In this document: positions 12,701 to 23,932 of the stretch, one piece after another
Position numbering within the stretch: position 1 is the stretch's first letter
Layout of the letters: every line of letters begins with the position of its first letter
NCBI GenBank assembly: GCA_032358255.1
Contig: JAULBX010031702.1
Coordinates: 62,001-126,000, forward strand
From: Heterotrichella gracilis
Taxonomy: Eukaryota > Sar > Xanthophyceae > Tribonematales > Xanthonemataceae
DNA length: 64,000 nt
Direction: 5' to 3'
Translations under genes and position numbers: made by a program
The notes under the pieces: generated by a model
Databases searched by the model: none
Seen by the model: the letters and a program-made list of their open reading frames with translations, nothing else
What the model was told of the DNA's origin: nothing

Positions 12701-15621
12701 GTCAGCACAAGCGGTTGAAGCGCTGCCTGGGCGCCTGCAACGAGGGGGTGCCATGTGGCGTTGGTGGCTGGTCCACAAAGGGGTGGGCATTTATTCAATG
12801 GCATTGATGACTGCCCCTCTATGCGGTGCAACAGCCTCCTGCTTGAAGGCTGTGGATGCGGCTCACATTGACACCCTATGCGCATTGTGAGGGTATGGAA
12901 TACGCAAAGCAAGGAGGGTTCCTGTCAATTAAACGCGTCATGCATATGCCAGAAAGGGAGGCTCTCAGGAGCGTGATGGTTTGTGGACGTACGCTGTAGC
13001 TGCTGCGGCGGCTGCCTGTCCATGAGCAGGTTGATGCATGTGACAATGGCCTCCATGCACTCCACTGCCTGCTGCTCAGGCTGGGCTGCCAGCTGCCCGG
13101 GAGCACACTCCGACCAGCACTCCAGCAGCTGCAGCGTCAAATTTTCCAACAGCGACTGGGGAGGCTGCGCATCCCCGCTGCCGCCCTTGGCTTTCGCCTT
13201 CCCCCCCTGTTTGCCTTGGCCAGTGGTGGCGCTCGGCTGCTTGCCAGGTGGCGGTTGCGTTGCGGCGTGGGCGTGGAAGAGGGGGTGGGTTGCAGATGCC
13301 TGGGCGGCTGGCCACAGGCAGCGGTGCGCAAACAGTGGGGCACTGGCCGTCTGGTCGTGGGTTGGTGCTGGAGAGGGCTCTGCCTGTGCTAGCAATTGCT
13401 GCGCTGGGTCAGCTGCGGCGGCGGCGGCCTTGGTCAGGAACCCTTTCAGGCTGTTCACCACCTGCGCGCCATAGACAAACCCTAAACCCTGAACTCCAGA
13501 CCCCTTCAGGCTGTTCACCACCTGCTTATCATTGCCACAAGCTCCATGGCTCCCGACCTGCTGCTGTTAACACCAAACCCGCATAGATATCACTGACGAC
13601 ACCAATGAGGTGGTATCTACTACATGCCAAAATCATTGGGTCATACACAGATGGAGTCATGCAACACAACTATGATTTCTTTGCATGCCCCCAACTCACA
13701 CTGGGCTCGATGCATGTCGTCAAAAACCTTGAATATGCGATCCACGGAACGTGACAACCCTCACCTTGAGGAGTGCTGCCAGTGAGCGGGAGGCCAGGCT
13801 GGCGGTGCGTGTGCCCTGTGACAGCAGGTCGCTGTAGTGCTGCAGGGTGGGCTCCATGAAATCAGAGGAGATGAGGTCGGGGGCGGCATCCATGAGCACC
13901 GCCAGGAACTTGAGGGCGTCAGACCTGGGGGGACCGCGGATGTTTAGGCCTATTTTACTTCTAATTAAAGAGCGTATTTTACTTCTAGCCACACATGCAT
14001 TCCAGCAATACAGCAGCCAAAATATGTGCTTGATTTGCCACACTGCAGATCCCTGTTACCCTAGACAAGGGTTTCACGCACCAGCTGGACACAGAGGTGG
14101 GGGAGACGAGTACGCCCCATTAGAATGCTCCATGCACACACAGCAGAGACAAGAAGCATTCGTGTGCTAGGTAATATGCAAGCTTGAGCCCAAGACGACA
14201 AACCACCGTGCTGACTCCAACCCAGCCTGTCAGCCACAGCTGACGGGCCTCAGGGACCCCATTGGGACCCCCATTAGGACCAGGGCAAGGGTGACCATTG
14301 CCCCCCTTCCCCCTTTTTGCCCCCGGCACCCCTCCCACCCACCCACCACCCACCTCACGTCCGCCGCCAGGTGCGTCATTGCGCTGCACACGTGCGCCAT
14401 GATGAGCGGCATGAAGGGGCGCAGGGCGGCAGGACCAACATGCGGCAGCACCTCACCCTGTAGACAGAAGCCACGGCTCCTCAGCGCCACACAGCGCCCA
14501 CAGGCATGGCTACCTTGATGTGTATGCTCCTCCGCATGCAACCACATTGTACGCCAATGCACCAACACATGACAGCAATTATGCGATACCATGAAATCCT
14601 GAGCCGCATTGTTGCGCAACCCCTATTCCCAGGGCGTCAACACAACCATTGAGCATGAACTCGTTGCCATAAAAGCATGCCTCTTGGACAGTGACAGGAG
14701 CATGAATGGCGCAAAACCAACTGAATTGTGATCGGTTTCTCCCCTTGTTCCCTTGTCTAGGGTGATGCAAGTGTAAGAACTCTGATTAGTCTGTTTGCAT
14801 TGGTTTCCTGCCAAGCCATGCGCACCATCCCCACCCTCGCCTCCCCACCTGCAGCAGCTCCAGCAATCCCCCCCTCACCGCCCCCTCCGCGTCCCCCACC
14901 CGCTCCGCCACCCGCTCCAGCAGCAGCGCCAGGTGGCGCCGCGCCTCGTCTGGGTGCCGCTGCAGCAGGTCGCGCAGGCCGGACAGCGCCTCTTTCCGCA
15001 CCTTGCCGCTGTAGTGGCCCAGCTGGCGGAGGAGGTCCTGGGGGCAAGGGGGTTGGGGGTGGAGAGGGGGAGGGGAGGGGAGGGAGGTGAACTGGGGCAT
15101 TGGCGGGTGGGGGGAGGAGGGTATGTGAATGGGTGGGGAGGGGGTGTGAAAGTGCTGGTGGGGTTGTTTGCGCGTTGTGTGGTGCTTTGCACGCGTGGCT
15201 GGTTGAAGCTTTCTGGGGGAGGTGGAGGAAGGTTTCTGGAGGTGTGCTGTCAGTGTGTAGTACCCGTGCGGTTGTGACTCAGTTGAGAGGACAAAGTCGT
15301 AAAGGAAATAAAGTACACTCAGAGTACAGGCCGTGAGATAAGCCTGCAGGAGTTTGAGGCAGATATCGCGCCACACACTCCCTGATATATTGCTGCAGTT
15401 ATGCATGCATGCATATGACCCCACCCTACCTTGAGTGTGAGGTTGCGTTGGTTCACCGCAGCGCCTCCCTTGTCCTCGCCTACGCTCTGACCGGGCATAC
15501 TGATGCTGCGCGACTTGAAGTTGGTCTCCGTGGCGTTCTGCGCCTGCGGCAGCTTGCGCCCCAGCTTGCGCTTGATCCGCTTGAAGTCCACATTCCCGCC
15601 ACTGGCTTTGCGCTTGCCCAT
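9711..15621 (-). CDS. IPI1: IPI1/TEX10 pre-rRNA processing protein (HEAT-repeat)
   Basis: Large minus-strand gene of at least 11 exons, from an ATG at 15621 to a TGA at 9711-9713. The N-terminus MGKRKASGGNVDFKRIKRKL is the basic start typical of Ipi1/TEX10. It is followed by DLLRQLGHYSGKVRKEALSG and EARRHLALLLERVAERVGD, the characteristic Ipi1 N-terminal HEAT region, then SDALKFLAVLMDAAPDLIS. Approximate exons: 15621-15430, 15038-14850, 14460-14358, 13926-13765, 13461-12990, 12737-12570, 12380-11990, 11680-11384, 11100-10800, 10540-9985 and 9817-9711. In yeast and animals this protein works in the Rix1/PELP1-TEX10-WDR18 complex, in ITS2 processing and nucleolar export of pre-60S subunits. The C-terminal two thirds is helical and poorly conserved, with Ala/Pro/Gly-rich inserts. 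Exact exon ends in the C-terminal half are uncertain. Confidence 0.8.
13436..13530. repeat. Duplicated splice-junction segment in IPI1
   Basis: An 18-bp core, caggctgttcaccacctg, occurs at about 13447-13464 and again at 13507-13524. The first instance is the acceptor side of an IPI1 exon (minus strand). The second lies in the preceding intron. A CCCTAAACCCTGAAC telomere-like motif sits between them. Confidence 0.75.
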
Positions 15622-16249
15622 GGTGCCTGCCGAGGGAGTTTTTCCTCGTCCTAGCTGTGCGTGTGGTGCTGCGAGTGGTAGCCAAATAACAGGGGATAGG
15701 CGCAGGTGTGTTGTTCAGCACATGGTTTCTATGTAAAGTGTTAAGCAGGGGCCCCGAGATGTGGTAGCTGGCGGCCGAGTTGCCAAACCACAAAGCTGCT
15801 GTCAGAACACTGAGCTTTTCTACTTGAAATGACTAGAAGTACAATTGAATTGAGTGTACCCTGCCAAATAAAAAAGGCCCAAACCAGTCCGGCTCGTTTT
15901 TTTGCGCACTGTTTCCAGGTTGTCCATGGCGGGAAACGTCCTGCGATTTTGTTTCATATGCATGCGTAGAGGTTCAGGCAACAGATTGCAGCACCTAGGT
16001 GACATTTTACACCCTATTGCTCGCGCATCTGTAGGCCCATCGTACAGGGCCCAGGTACCCGCTGGAAATCCTAGTTAGCAGCCAATCCCATTCAGCATTG
16101 CCTGCTGCAAGTGGGAAGGCTGAGTTTGGCACCGCCTCTGTCTCTAGCACACGGGGCAAGCCGTGCCTCATTTGAAACCCAAGTACCGTGTCTCAATCCA
16201 TCGCAAGCACCACAAAAGCACTTGCCTCAGTTCACACCTGGTACCACCC
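15622..16249. other. Divergent spacer between IPI1 and RMT2
   Basis: About 630 bp containing the putative promoters of two divergent genes, both linked in other organisms to the translation machinery. No recognisable regulatory box or ORF can be supported. Confidence 0.55.
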
Positions 16250-18974
16250 ATGGACGCGCCAGGCCCCACCGTGGAACCCACCTCACAGCCCAGCACTTCT
16301 GGTACCCCAGACCCAAACCCTGGCGATACCCTAGACCCCAGCCAGGGTCTGCTGCGCGCCGCAGAGGCGGGTGACCTGGCCCTTGTGCAGCAGCTGATCG
16401 AGCAGGGGGCTGATGCCGCGTACCAAGACGGGGAGGGCATGAACGCGCTGATGGTGGCGGCTGAAGCTGGGCACGAGGAGGTTGCGGCTGCCCTGTTGGA
16501 GGCTGGCACGCCCTGGAATGCGCAGGACAAGGAGGGGTACACGGCAGGTGGGTGGGGCATCCAGGGCTTTGGGTTTAGGGTTTAGGGTGCACGGCAGGTG
16601 GGTGGGGCAGTAGGGTTTAGGGTACACGGCGGGTGGGTGCAGTAAGGAAAACTCAGGGTAGGAAAAAGGGTCTGTAGGTGGTTGCAGCATTGGAAAGAAC
16701 ATGAGTATATGCTGTGGGTTGGTGCCCTGCTGGAGTCTGGCATGACCTGCAATGCAGAAAAATAGCCTGCGCTGGTGAATGCGAGCAGACCCTAAAACCC
16801 CTCAAACAGGGAGTACTAGATGATGCATCATGGAGTGGCTTTTCCTATTGCAGGTGAGTACGCGTCTGGCAGCGGTCACAAGGCTGTTGTTGAGCTGCTG
16901 CTGGAGTGGGGAGTGAAGATGGAGCTCATTCTGGGGACACTGCAGCGGCGACAGGCGGGCGAGGGGCCAGCCAATGCAGATTACCTGAAGCAGAAACTGG
17001 TGTATAGGTAATGGGCGCTTTTACACTGCTTTCATACTGCTTTCTGTTATAATAACGATGATTCTCCAGCTCTAAGAAAATAAAGTGATTTTTAACTCTC
17101 ATAAAGATTTTCGTTTGTTCTGCTTGGCTTGCCTCCTTTTGCGTCTAGGCATGCAGACAGTGCTTGGCTTGGAAGCCATTTTGAAAATGCAGTTGCACAT
17201 CCTTCATTCCCCTCTGGTGCAGAGAGGGCCAGCTGTTGGACGCTGATGGTGAGGCTGTAATGATGGGCTGGGAGGCACCGCTCATGGTGCAACACGCACA
17301 GGTCATCTGTGCGCAAGGGGGGGATGTGCTCAACGTGGGGTGAGTGGAAAAAGTGGGGGGGGAGGGGGTGCAGCCTTGTGGACAGTATGTTGGAAGGTGT
17401 TGGCAATCTTGGTGTGCGGTTGTGGCCGTCACAGGATGCGTGTTGGGTTTACGTGCATGCGCGGGAGCTTGGTCAGGGTTTGCCGGCATGCACAGCACAC
17501 GCATAATGTTGCTCAAGTCTTGCAAACCCGGCAGCCTGGTGACGGTGCGGATCAGCACAGCACTGTGCAACATTATACCTCCATATGTGGCTCCTTGCTA
17601 AGGTCGCCACCAACTGCCTTGGCGTGTAATCCTAGGGCTTCACACCCAGGGTCGGAATCATTGTCATTACCACCCCTTTTGGAACAATACATTCAACGGA
17701 TTCAGCACCCACTGTTGCCCCTCACCCAACCACCACCTCCCCACACCCTACCCCTTCCTCCCCCTGCAGGTTCGGCCTGGGCCTCATTGACCAGGAAATC
17801 CAGACCCACTCCCCCCGCACCCACACAATCATTGAGGCCCATCCGGACGTGTATGCGCACATGCTGGCACAGGGCTGGGGGGACAAGCCAGGGGTGAAAA
17901 TACTATTTGGCAGGTGAGAAAGCACGTGGGGAAATGACCGACCTCTTAGCTGGGGCACTCTCAAAGGAATTCTATTACTTTTTTTTTCCTTTCTCAAAAC
18001 ATTTGCACTTAAGATGCGGCTCATTGTCATGTTCATGTCAATTATATTGTGCCATCATGTCAATTAGTTTGTGCTCTATTGTACATATGAGCACCTTGCC
18101 TAAGAGGCACTGAAACATTTATACTGTTAATCATTATGCCCCGTTGTCTTTTGTGCCATCCCCCTATTCGACAGTCACATCATGTGTAATTGTTCTATGT
18201 ACCATCCTAACATAATGCACTGATTGTTTGGGTTCCATAAATTGGTGGCTCATTTCCTTAATTCGTGTTTGGCAGGTGGCAGGATGTGCTCCCCCAGCTG
18301 GGCACCTATGACGGCATCTTTTTCGACACCTATGGGGAGTACTATGAGGACCTCAAGGAGTTCCACGACCAGCTGCCCACCTTGCTCAAGCCACAGGGGG
18401 TGTACTCCTTCTTCAACGGCCTGGCGCCAGACAACATCTTCTTCCACCTGGTGTATGGGAGGTGCGCGCAGGCAGGACTGGGTGGGGTGTAATGGTAGAA
18501 ACAAAATTGGCAAAATTATTCAGCCATTATTTACATAATGTATTCCGGTGTCGAGGTGTGTCAAGGAGGAGGGTAGTTTGCATGTGAACGCATTCCTGTG
18601 TAGTCCACGTGTGTTGCGGGAGGGGTTTGCCAACGGGCAGGCTGGCAGCTTGCATGTAAGGGACATTGCTGGCTAGGATGTGTCAACTCCGTAACAGTTT
18701 TCCTCATTGCGCCACACTGGCATCTTTGTTGTGCACATCGGAAGTGGCTGAATGGTGACTTTCCCTATGTAGGATTGCCTCCCTTGAGCTCCAGCGGCTG
18801 GGGATTGCCACGCAGTACCGCCCGGTCCCCATCGACGCACGGGCAAACGAGATCTGGGAGGGTGTGAAGAACCGCTACTGGCACTTCACCACCTATTTCC
18901 TCCCCGTGTGCACATTCGCTCCCCCTGACCAGCCTAGCGCAAACGCACAGGCGGCGCAGGCAGACGCAGAATAA
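16250..18974 (+). CDS. RMT2: RMT2-type protein arginine N5-methyltransferase with N-terminal ankyrin repeats
   Basis: Six exons join in perfect frame: 16250-16547, 16854-17007, 17223-17339, 17770-17913, 18276-18461 and 18773-18974, giving 366 residues. Residues about 35-125 form ankyrin repeats ([40 protein letters not shown]). The class I methyltransferase domain has the SAM motif NVGFGLGLID across an exon junction, then [14 protein letters not shown] and [17 protein letters not shown]. It ends with FFNGLAPDN and [14 protein letters not shown], all hallmarks of yeast Rmt2, which methylates the delta-nitrogen of an arginine in ribosomal protein L12. An upstream GTG-started extension stays open but has no ATG, so the ATG at 16250 is chosen. 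Tandem copies of the exon 1 donor lie in intron 1. Confidence 0.92.
16541..16640 (+). repeat. Triplicated exon 1 donor segment with TTTAGGG motifs (RMT2 intron 1)
   Basis: The string acggcaggtgggtg forms the exon 1 donor at 16541-16554. It recurs at about 16591-16604 and, with one change, at about 16625-16638. The copies are separated by TTTAGGGTTTAGGG and TAGGGTTTAGGG. Confidence 0.85.
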
Positions 18975-19370
18975 TTGCAGGGCCATCTCATGCGGCTCCT
19001 ATCTTAGTGAGAATGGCGCCGCGAGAGCCAATTAGGGTTGTGTGTGGTGTGATTCATGAGCTTTAGATTGACAGATTCTTTGCTGATCACCTTGGAGCAC
19101 ATCTGGGTAAATCTCAATTCCCACTCAGTGCCATGATTTTCCATTAATGGTCACAACTTGTCAAAACGGTTCAGCCTTGCTGAAGGTCCCATCACCATCA
19201 ATAATGGGGTACAGCTGCAACAACAATGCCTCACGCGAGCTCGCTCAGGCAGCAACTATGTTACCAACCATATATTATTGATCACACTGTTTAAACTATA
19301 TGATCCCCTGCGTCCCTCGCGCAATTGGATGTCAATTTAATCGCCGTGGAACCTGCCACTGACACGTGCA
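18975..19370. other. Spacer between convergent RMT2 and ACL4 genes
   Basis: About 400 bp of 3' flanking sequence for both genes. I find no TGTAA signal in the expected orientation close to the RMT2 stop and nothing else recognisable. Confidence 0.5.
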
Positions 19371-22300
19371 TCATGCCTCTTTCTCCTCGTCCACATCCGC
19401 CACCCCCGCCTCAGCCGCAGCGGCAGCCAAGCCCTCCTCAACAGCAGCCTGCATGGGAGACAGGCAAGTGTTTGTCTGCTGCAGGGATGAAGCTGGTGCT
19501 TGGAAGCCTTCTTTGCAATGATTACCCCCCATTTGATGTTCCGTAACCCTTTGACACCGCGACGCCATACAAACAAACAAACAAAAGGCGTTCCAAGCCG
19601 TCATTGCAACACTTAATTGATTAGCTACTGATGTCAATTTGCGAGCATGGTTTGCCTCCACAACCTCCTGCACCAGCAGTTGCAGTTGCCTTTTTGTAAG
19701 TATGTGCATTCCAGCTTAGCATGTCTCAGGGTATGCCTCGCCCCACTCCAAGAGCCAAGGAAATATTGTTAGAAACCCTTGTCTTCTTGTAAGCAAGGTA
19801 GTAAGGCACAAAATGGCCCCCTCACCACCATGACCTCGCTGCCTGCTCAGCATGGCGCATGCAACCACATTTATATTATTCAAGGGTTTACGGTTTCAAC
19901 TGCGAGCTGGCACAGCAAAATCCCTCAGGGGAACCCACTCAGGGGATCTGTGTAGGGTTTAGGGTTCAGGGTTTAGGATGCGCGCCTTGAGCTCCTTGAA
20001 CGCCACCATGACCTCGCTGTCTGGTGAACAGCGCAGCTTCCTGGCCAGCGCCATGCCCTTCTCCACAGTGTCTGCCGCCTCCTCAAAGTCCCCGCCTGCG
20101 TGGTAGCACATGGCCAGCAGGTACCACACATCGGGCACGCAGTCGTTCTCCTCAAGCAGGTCCTCGCACACCTGGAGGAAGAGTAAAGAATAAAAAATAG
20201 TTACTAAATAAACAGAAATAAAAACAATGCTTAACACATATGAATGCCCGGAAGGCAATTGACATGAACAAGGGAAACAATTTTCTTTTAAGTGTATTAA
20301 AGGATTGTAATCACAACAAAGAGTCACGGGTGCAACATGTAGACAGCATGCTGGTTATTCCTACATTTACAACAATATTGAAATGTGGACAAAAATCACT
20401 ATGAGAACCACGTGAAGAATACATGCGCCAAAGCCTCACCGCTATCGCCGTGTCTGTATTTTCATCCAGGTCCAGCAGCAGCTTGGCCGCCTCGAACCGG
20501 AACTCATACGAAGGAATACCATCATCATCATCATCGTCATCGTCATCACTTTCCTCCCCTGACAAATCCCCCTCATCCCCCTTCACCCCCTTGCTGCCCA
20601 GCAGCAGCTCCTCCTCCGCTTCATCCCCCTCACCCTGCCCCTCCTCCCCTTCTTCTGCTGTTTCCTCCTTGTCGGGCTTGAGCCACAGCGCCAGGGACTG
20701 CTTGAGGAAATCTAGCGCCTCCTCAGGCCGACCTTGCTCGTTGCGCAAGCTGGCCAGGGCCTGGAAAGTGGGGAACCGCTTTACAAATGTAGAAAAGGAG
20801 CAAGGCCATATCCAATGGTGGATGCAACTCTACTCAGGTGCATGCGTGTGATGCATCGTGAAATCATTTGTCATTTTAAAATCCTGACTCAATACCTGAT
20901 CAATGCAGACCTTCCATCACATGCTTCACCCAACCCCACCATTACCATCTGGACAATCAACGAGACTCCACTGACTCATAACCCTCCAATCCTAAACCCT
21001 CCCGACCTGCAGCAACTCTTGGTGCGCCACCACTGCGCGCCGCTCACACTCCTCCACCACCCACTACACCAACCCCTTCATTAACCCCACCGGTGCTGAC
21101 CCCTGCTGTATATTACCACCACCCCTTCCTCAACCCCCACGCCTGTTCAAACACCGGCTGCAAAACAGATAATTCCTAATTTTCTTCAAAAATTGACCGA
21201 CCTGCAGCGGCTCTGGCGACTCGGGGTGCGCCACCACCGCGTGCTTTAGCAGCTGCTCGCACTCCTCTGCCACCCCCGCCACGTCAACCGCACATGCCAT
21301 GAGTGTCTCCACCTGGAAGCACAGCGCGGTGGCCAGGGTGGTGTCCAGGGTCCGCCGCTCGTCGGGGTTGGTACCCAGCTGCTCCTGCGGGGGGGCAGGG
21401 AAGGGTTTTTAAAGAACCGCGATGGTTAAAACTGCTTTGAGCCAAAATACATAGTGATACAACTCTATTAGGTAGGGCCGATGCGTAAGCTTGCTCCTGT
21501 TTCAGAGGGATCCTAGTGCGCTGTCATGGAGAAGATTGTGTGCGGTCGAGCAACACTCTGCTTCACCAGGCAATGCTGGGGATTGTCAGCAGCCATTGCT
21601 CTGCCATTAGGTGGTGCACATACACGCATGGCCACCCTGCCCCGCCACGCACAATCTCCTGTATTTGCGCCCTCAGCACCTCCACCCCCTTGCGCACAGC
21701 CTCAACCGCCTCCTCGCCCTCAAGCACCTGGCCTAGGTACCTGGGGGAACACAGGGGGGAGGGGGGTCATGTGGGCACTAGAAAGGGGGGACGAGGGGGC
21801 GAGGTGTGGGTCACGGGCATCAATAAGAGGGGTTGGAGGGGGAGGGGGATCATGCGCATTGCATGCGGAGAGCGAGGGGTGTGGATCATGTGCATGAGGG
21901 GGGCAGGAGGGATATAATTCCCCTGCACTAGCGAGTGACCACCACATACCCTTCGGGTTCAGGGTTTAGGGTCCCCTTGCACTCACAGGTACTTCTCGTG
22001 CCCCTTGTCCGGCTGCAGCCCTATTGCCCTGCGCAGCACACTGGCAGCCTCCTCGTGGCGCCCAACCTCGGCCAGCACCATGCCGTACATGTCGAGCACA
22101 TCAATGTTCTGTGGGCAAAGGGAGCATAAACAGGTGTTGGTTGGGGGGGTTGAGGGTGGGGGGTTTGAGGGTGGGGGGTGAACACTATTGGGCACCTGCT
22201 GCATTGGTGCCCAGTGCAGCAGGCGGCGTAGATGCATGGCGACATGCCCATCCCTCCCCCATTTCGCACACCCACCATACAGCATTTGGGTGGGTGGGTG

Positions 22301-23234
22301 GTGTAGGGGGAATGCTGATTCCAGCTCTGCGCATCATGTATCTCAACCCTATCCCTGCAGGACTGTGTGGCACACCCTACACCCTGCACAGAGCGGAGCG
22401 CCGCAATCCCTCCACCCGACATGTCGCAACACCAAACCCTAAACCCTAGGGAGGGGTTTCTTTACCTGTGGTGCTATGTCAGCCGCCCTGCGTAGGTGCT
22501 GCAGCGCCCTGTCATAGTCCTCCTCCTCCAGTGCCTGCTGGGCTGCTTCCACCAGGACCAGGGGGTCCACCTGGGGGGGAGGGGCAGGTGAGAGGGGAGA
22601 GGAAGAGGGGAGGGGAACAGGTGGGGGCAGGGAAGAGGCAGGAGTGAGGGGAGAAGCACAAGTGAGGGGAGAGCCAGGTGAGAGGGGAGAGGAAGAGGGG
22701 AGAGGAAGAGGGGAGGGGAAAAAAGGGGGAGGGGTTACTTCCTCTTAAGAGGGAGAGGGGGAGGGGTTACTTCCTCTTAAGAGGGAGAGGGGAGGGGATT
22801 GGGCACGTGTCAAACTGCTAAGGTGGGTTGTGGGTGGGTGGGTGGGAGCGAAGATGAGGGGGAGGGGGAGTCGCAAGAGTCATGGCAAGGTGGTTTGAAC
22901 GGGGAAAGGAGAGTAGGTTAGGTGGTATGCAGTAAAAGGTGGGCGCGCGAGGTGTGTTGCTGCTTACTAGGAAGTTGTGAGCTGCGTGTCCATCCATGTG
23001 TTGGTATGAACACATATGTTCTGTGGAGAAACGGTTTGTTCAGTGCATGTCTGATACTTGCCACCCTTGGATTAACCTGCTATAGGGTTTTGGTACCACC
23101 CCAACGAGCTCGCTGTCCAATGTGGTATGTTACCAATTGTGCGGGGCACCCACCGGGGCCTTGTCGCGAGGCGGCCGCCTGCCGCCCCTCCCTCGTATGG
23201 ACGTGGGCCGGTGGCGGTCCTGTTGAGGAGGCAT
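19371..23234 (-). CDS. ACL4: ACL4-like TPR protein, probable RPL4 assembly chaperone
   Basis: Eight exons join in frame: 23234-23154, 22570-22466, 22108-21987, 21740-21653, 21384-21202, 20760-20440, 20171-19986 and 19448-19371, giving 387 residues. The start MPPQQDRHRP is followed by a basic stretch. TPR units include VDPLVLVEAAQQALEEEDYD, NIDVLDMYGMVLAEVGRHEE and QALASLRNEQGRPEEALDFL. An acidic insert with about nine consecutive Asp (near 20520-20548) precedes YEFRFEAAKLLLDLDENTD and VPDVWYLLAMCYHAGGDFEE, the diagnostic end of the ACL4 family. Yeast Acl4 escorts Rpl4 to the nucleus. The last junction needs a GC donor (AAG|GCGCGC). Without splicing, the protein would end about 9 codons later at 19959. 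The first introns carry purine-rich repeats and telomere-like motifs. Confidence 0.8.
21003..21275. repeat. Degenerate copy of an ACL4 exon end in the adjacent intron
   Basis: The segment 21003-21060 (gacctgcagcaactcttggt and onwards) resembles the 3' end and donor of the exon at 21197-21275. Both share gacctgcagc, ggtgcgccaccac, a downstream cgctcacactcct-like string and tccaccac/tgccacc. The copy lies downstream of its parent in transcription order. Confidence 0.65.
22575..22900. repeat. Polypurine/polypyrimidine satellite in ACL4 intron 1
   Basis: Repeated gaggggagaggaagagggg-type units run from about 22575 to 22735. A duplicated block of about 34 bp follows (ggggttacttcctcttaaga occurs twice, about 22730-22800). 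The strand asymmetry could support triplex DNA. It lies in the intron after the first ACL4 exon. Confidence 0.8.
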
Positions 23235-23932
23235 GGCTTCCCGCGCTGCTCTAGTGCTGTGTACGAGACGCAGTCAAGCTAGTAGCTTGTGCTTGCTTGG
23301 GTGTCGTGGTGGTAGCGGATCGATTCCTTCGCCAAATAGTGTTGCAGTTTGTTTCCAACCGGTTATTGGGACTTGTAGTTGCCTAGCATGGTTTGAAGCT
23401 GGGTTGGGCCAACGTTGTTAAGACATCGCGGGTCTAGGAGTGCAAACCTTGGGAATATGCATGCATGCATGTGTTCCTCACACTAGTCTTCTTTTGGCTG
23501 AGGACACGACAAAGCAACGCAAAGATATGCTCTATGTGACAGATACTGGGCAGGCTTCTCGGTACTGTTTGTCTTAGGCCAACCCTCGTGCGAATAAACA
23601 AGGCGGCCATGCCGAAACCGGCGGGGCACCTGGGGTCCGCCGCTGCGCTGTGGGCTTGACAACGAAGTTTGCTCTTAATAGCCTTCAAGTCCTCAACAAA
23701 ATCAGCGGCACTGCGATGCTCACATATATTGGTCAGGCTGGGAACGATAGCACTGCGTTGAGACCTTGCCATGCCCATGATAACCATGCGGCATCAGATG
23801 CGGTTCCAAGCTTCACAAGCACAATAACGATAAACCCTATCCATATCGTCTTCAACCCACTTCTCAGAACCTCTCTATATTTTTAGCTGGCGTTGTAGAA
23901 TAGCTGAGCGTTTGTTTTGGACAGCTCTCAAC
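23235..23932. other. Divergent spacer between ACL4 and the sulfotransferase/aminotransferase gene
   Basis: About 700 bp containing both promoters. A run of ATGCATGCATG occurs near 23459-23470. No coding exon is supported. Confidence 0.55.

Noticed and set aside
14786-15793. Long open frame of over 300 codons on the minus strand
   Set aside because: It spans IPI1 exons, introns and upstream sequence in a shifted frame of GC-rich low complexity. The supported IPI1 exons lie in the same interval in the other frame.
16163-16249. N-terminal extension of RMT2
   Set aside because: It is open only from a GTG; no ATG is present, and nuclear genes of this kind start at ATG (16250).
22575-22800. Regularly spaced repeats resembling a CRISPR array
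   Set aside because: The repeats are simple purine satellites without unique spacers, inside an intron of a eukaryotic gene.
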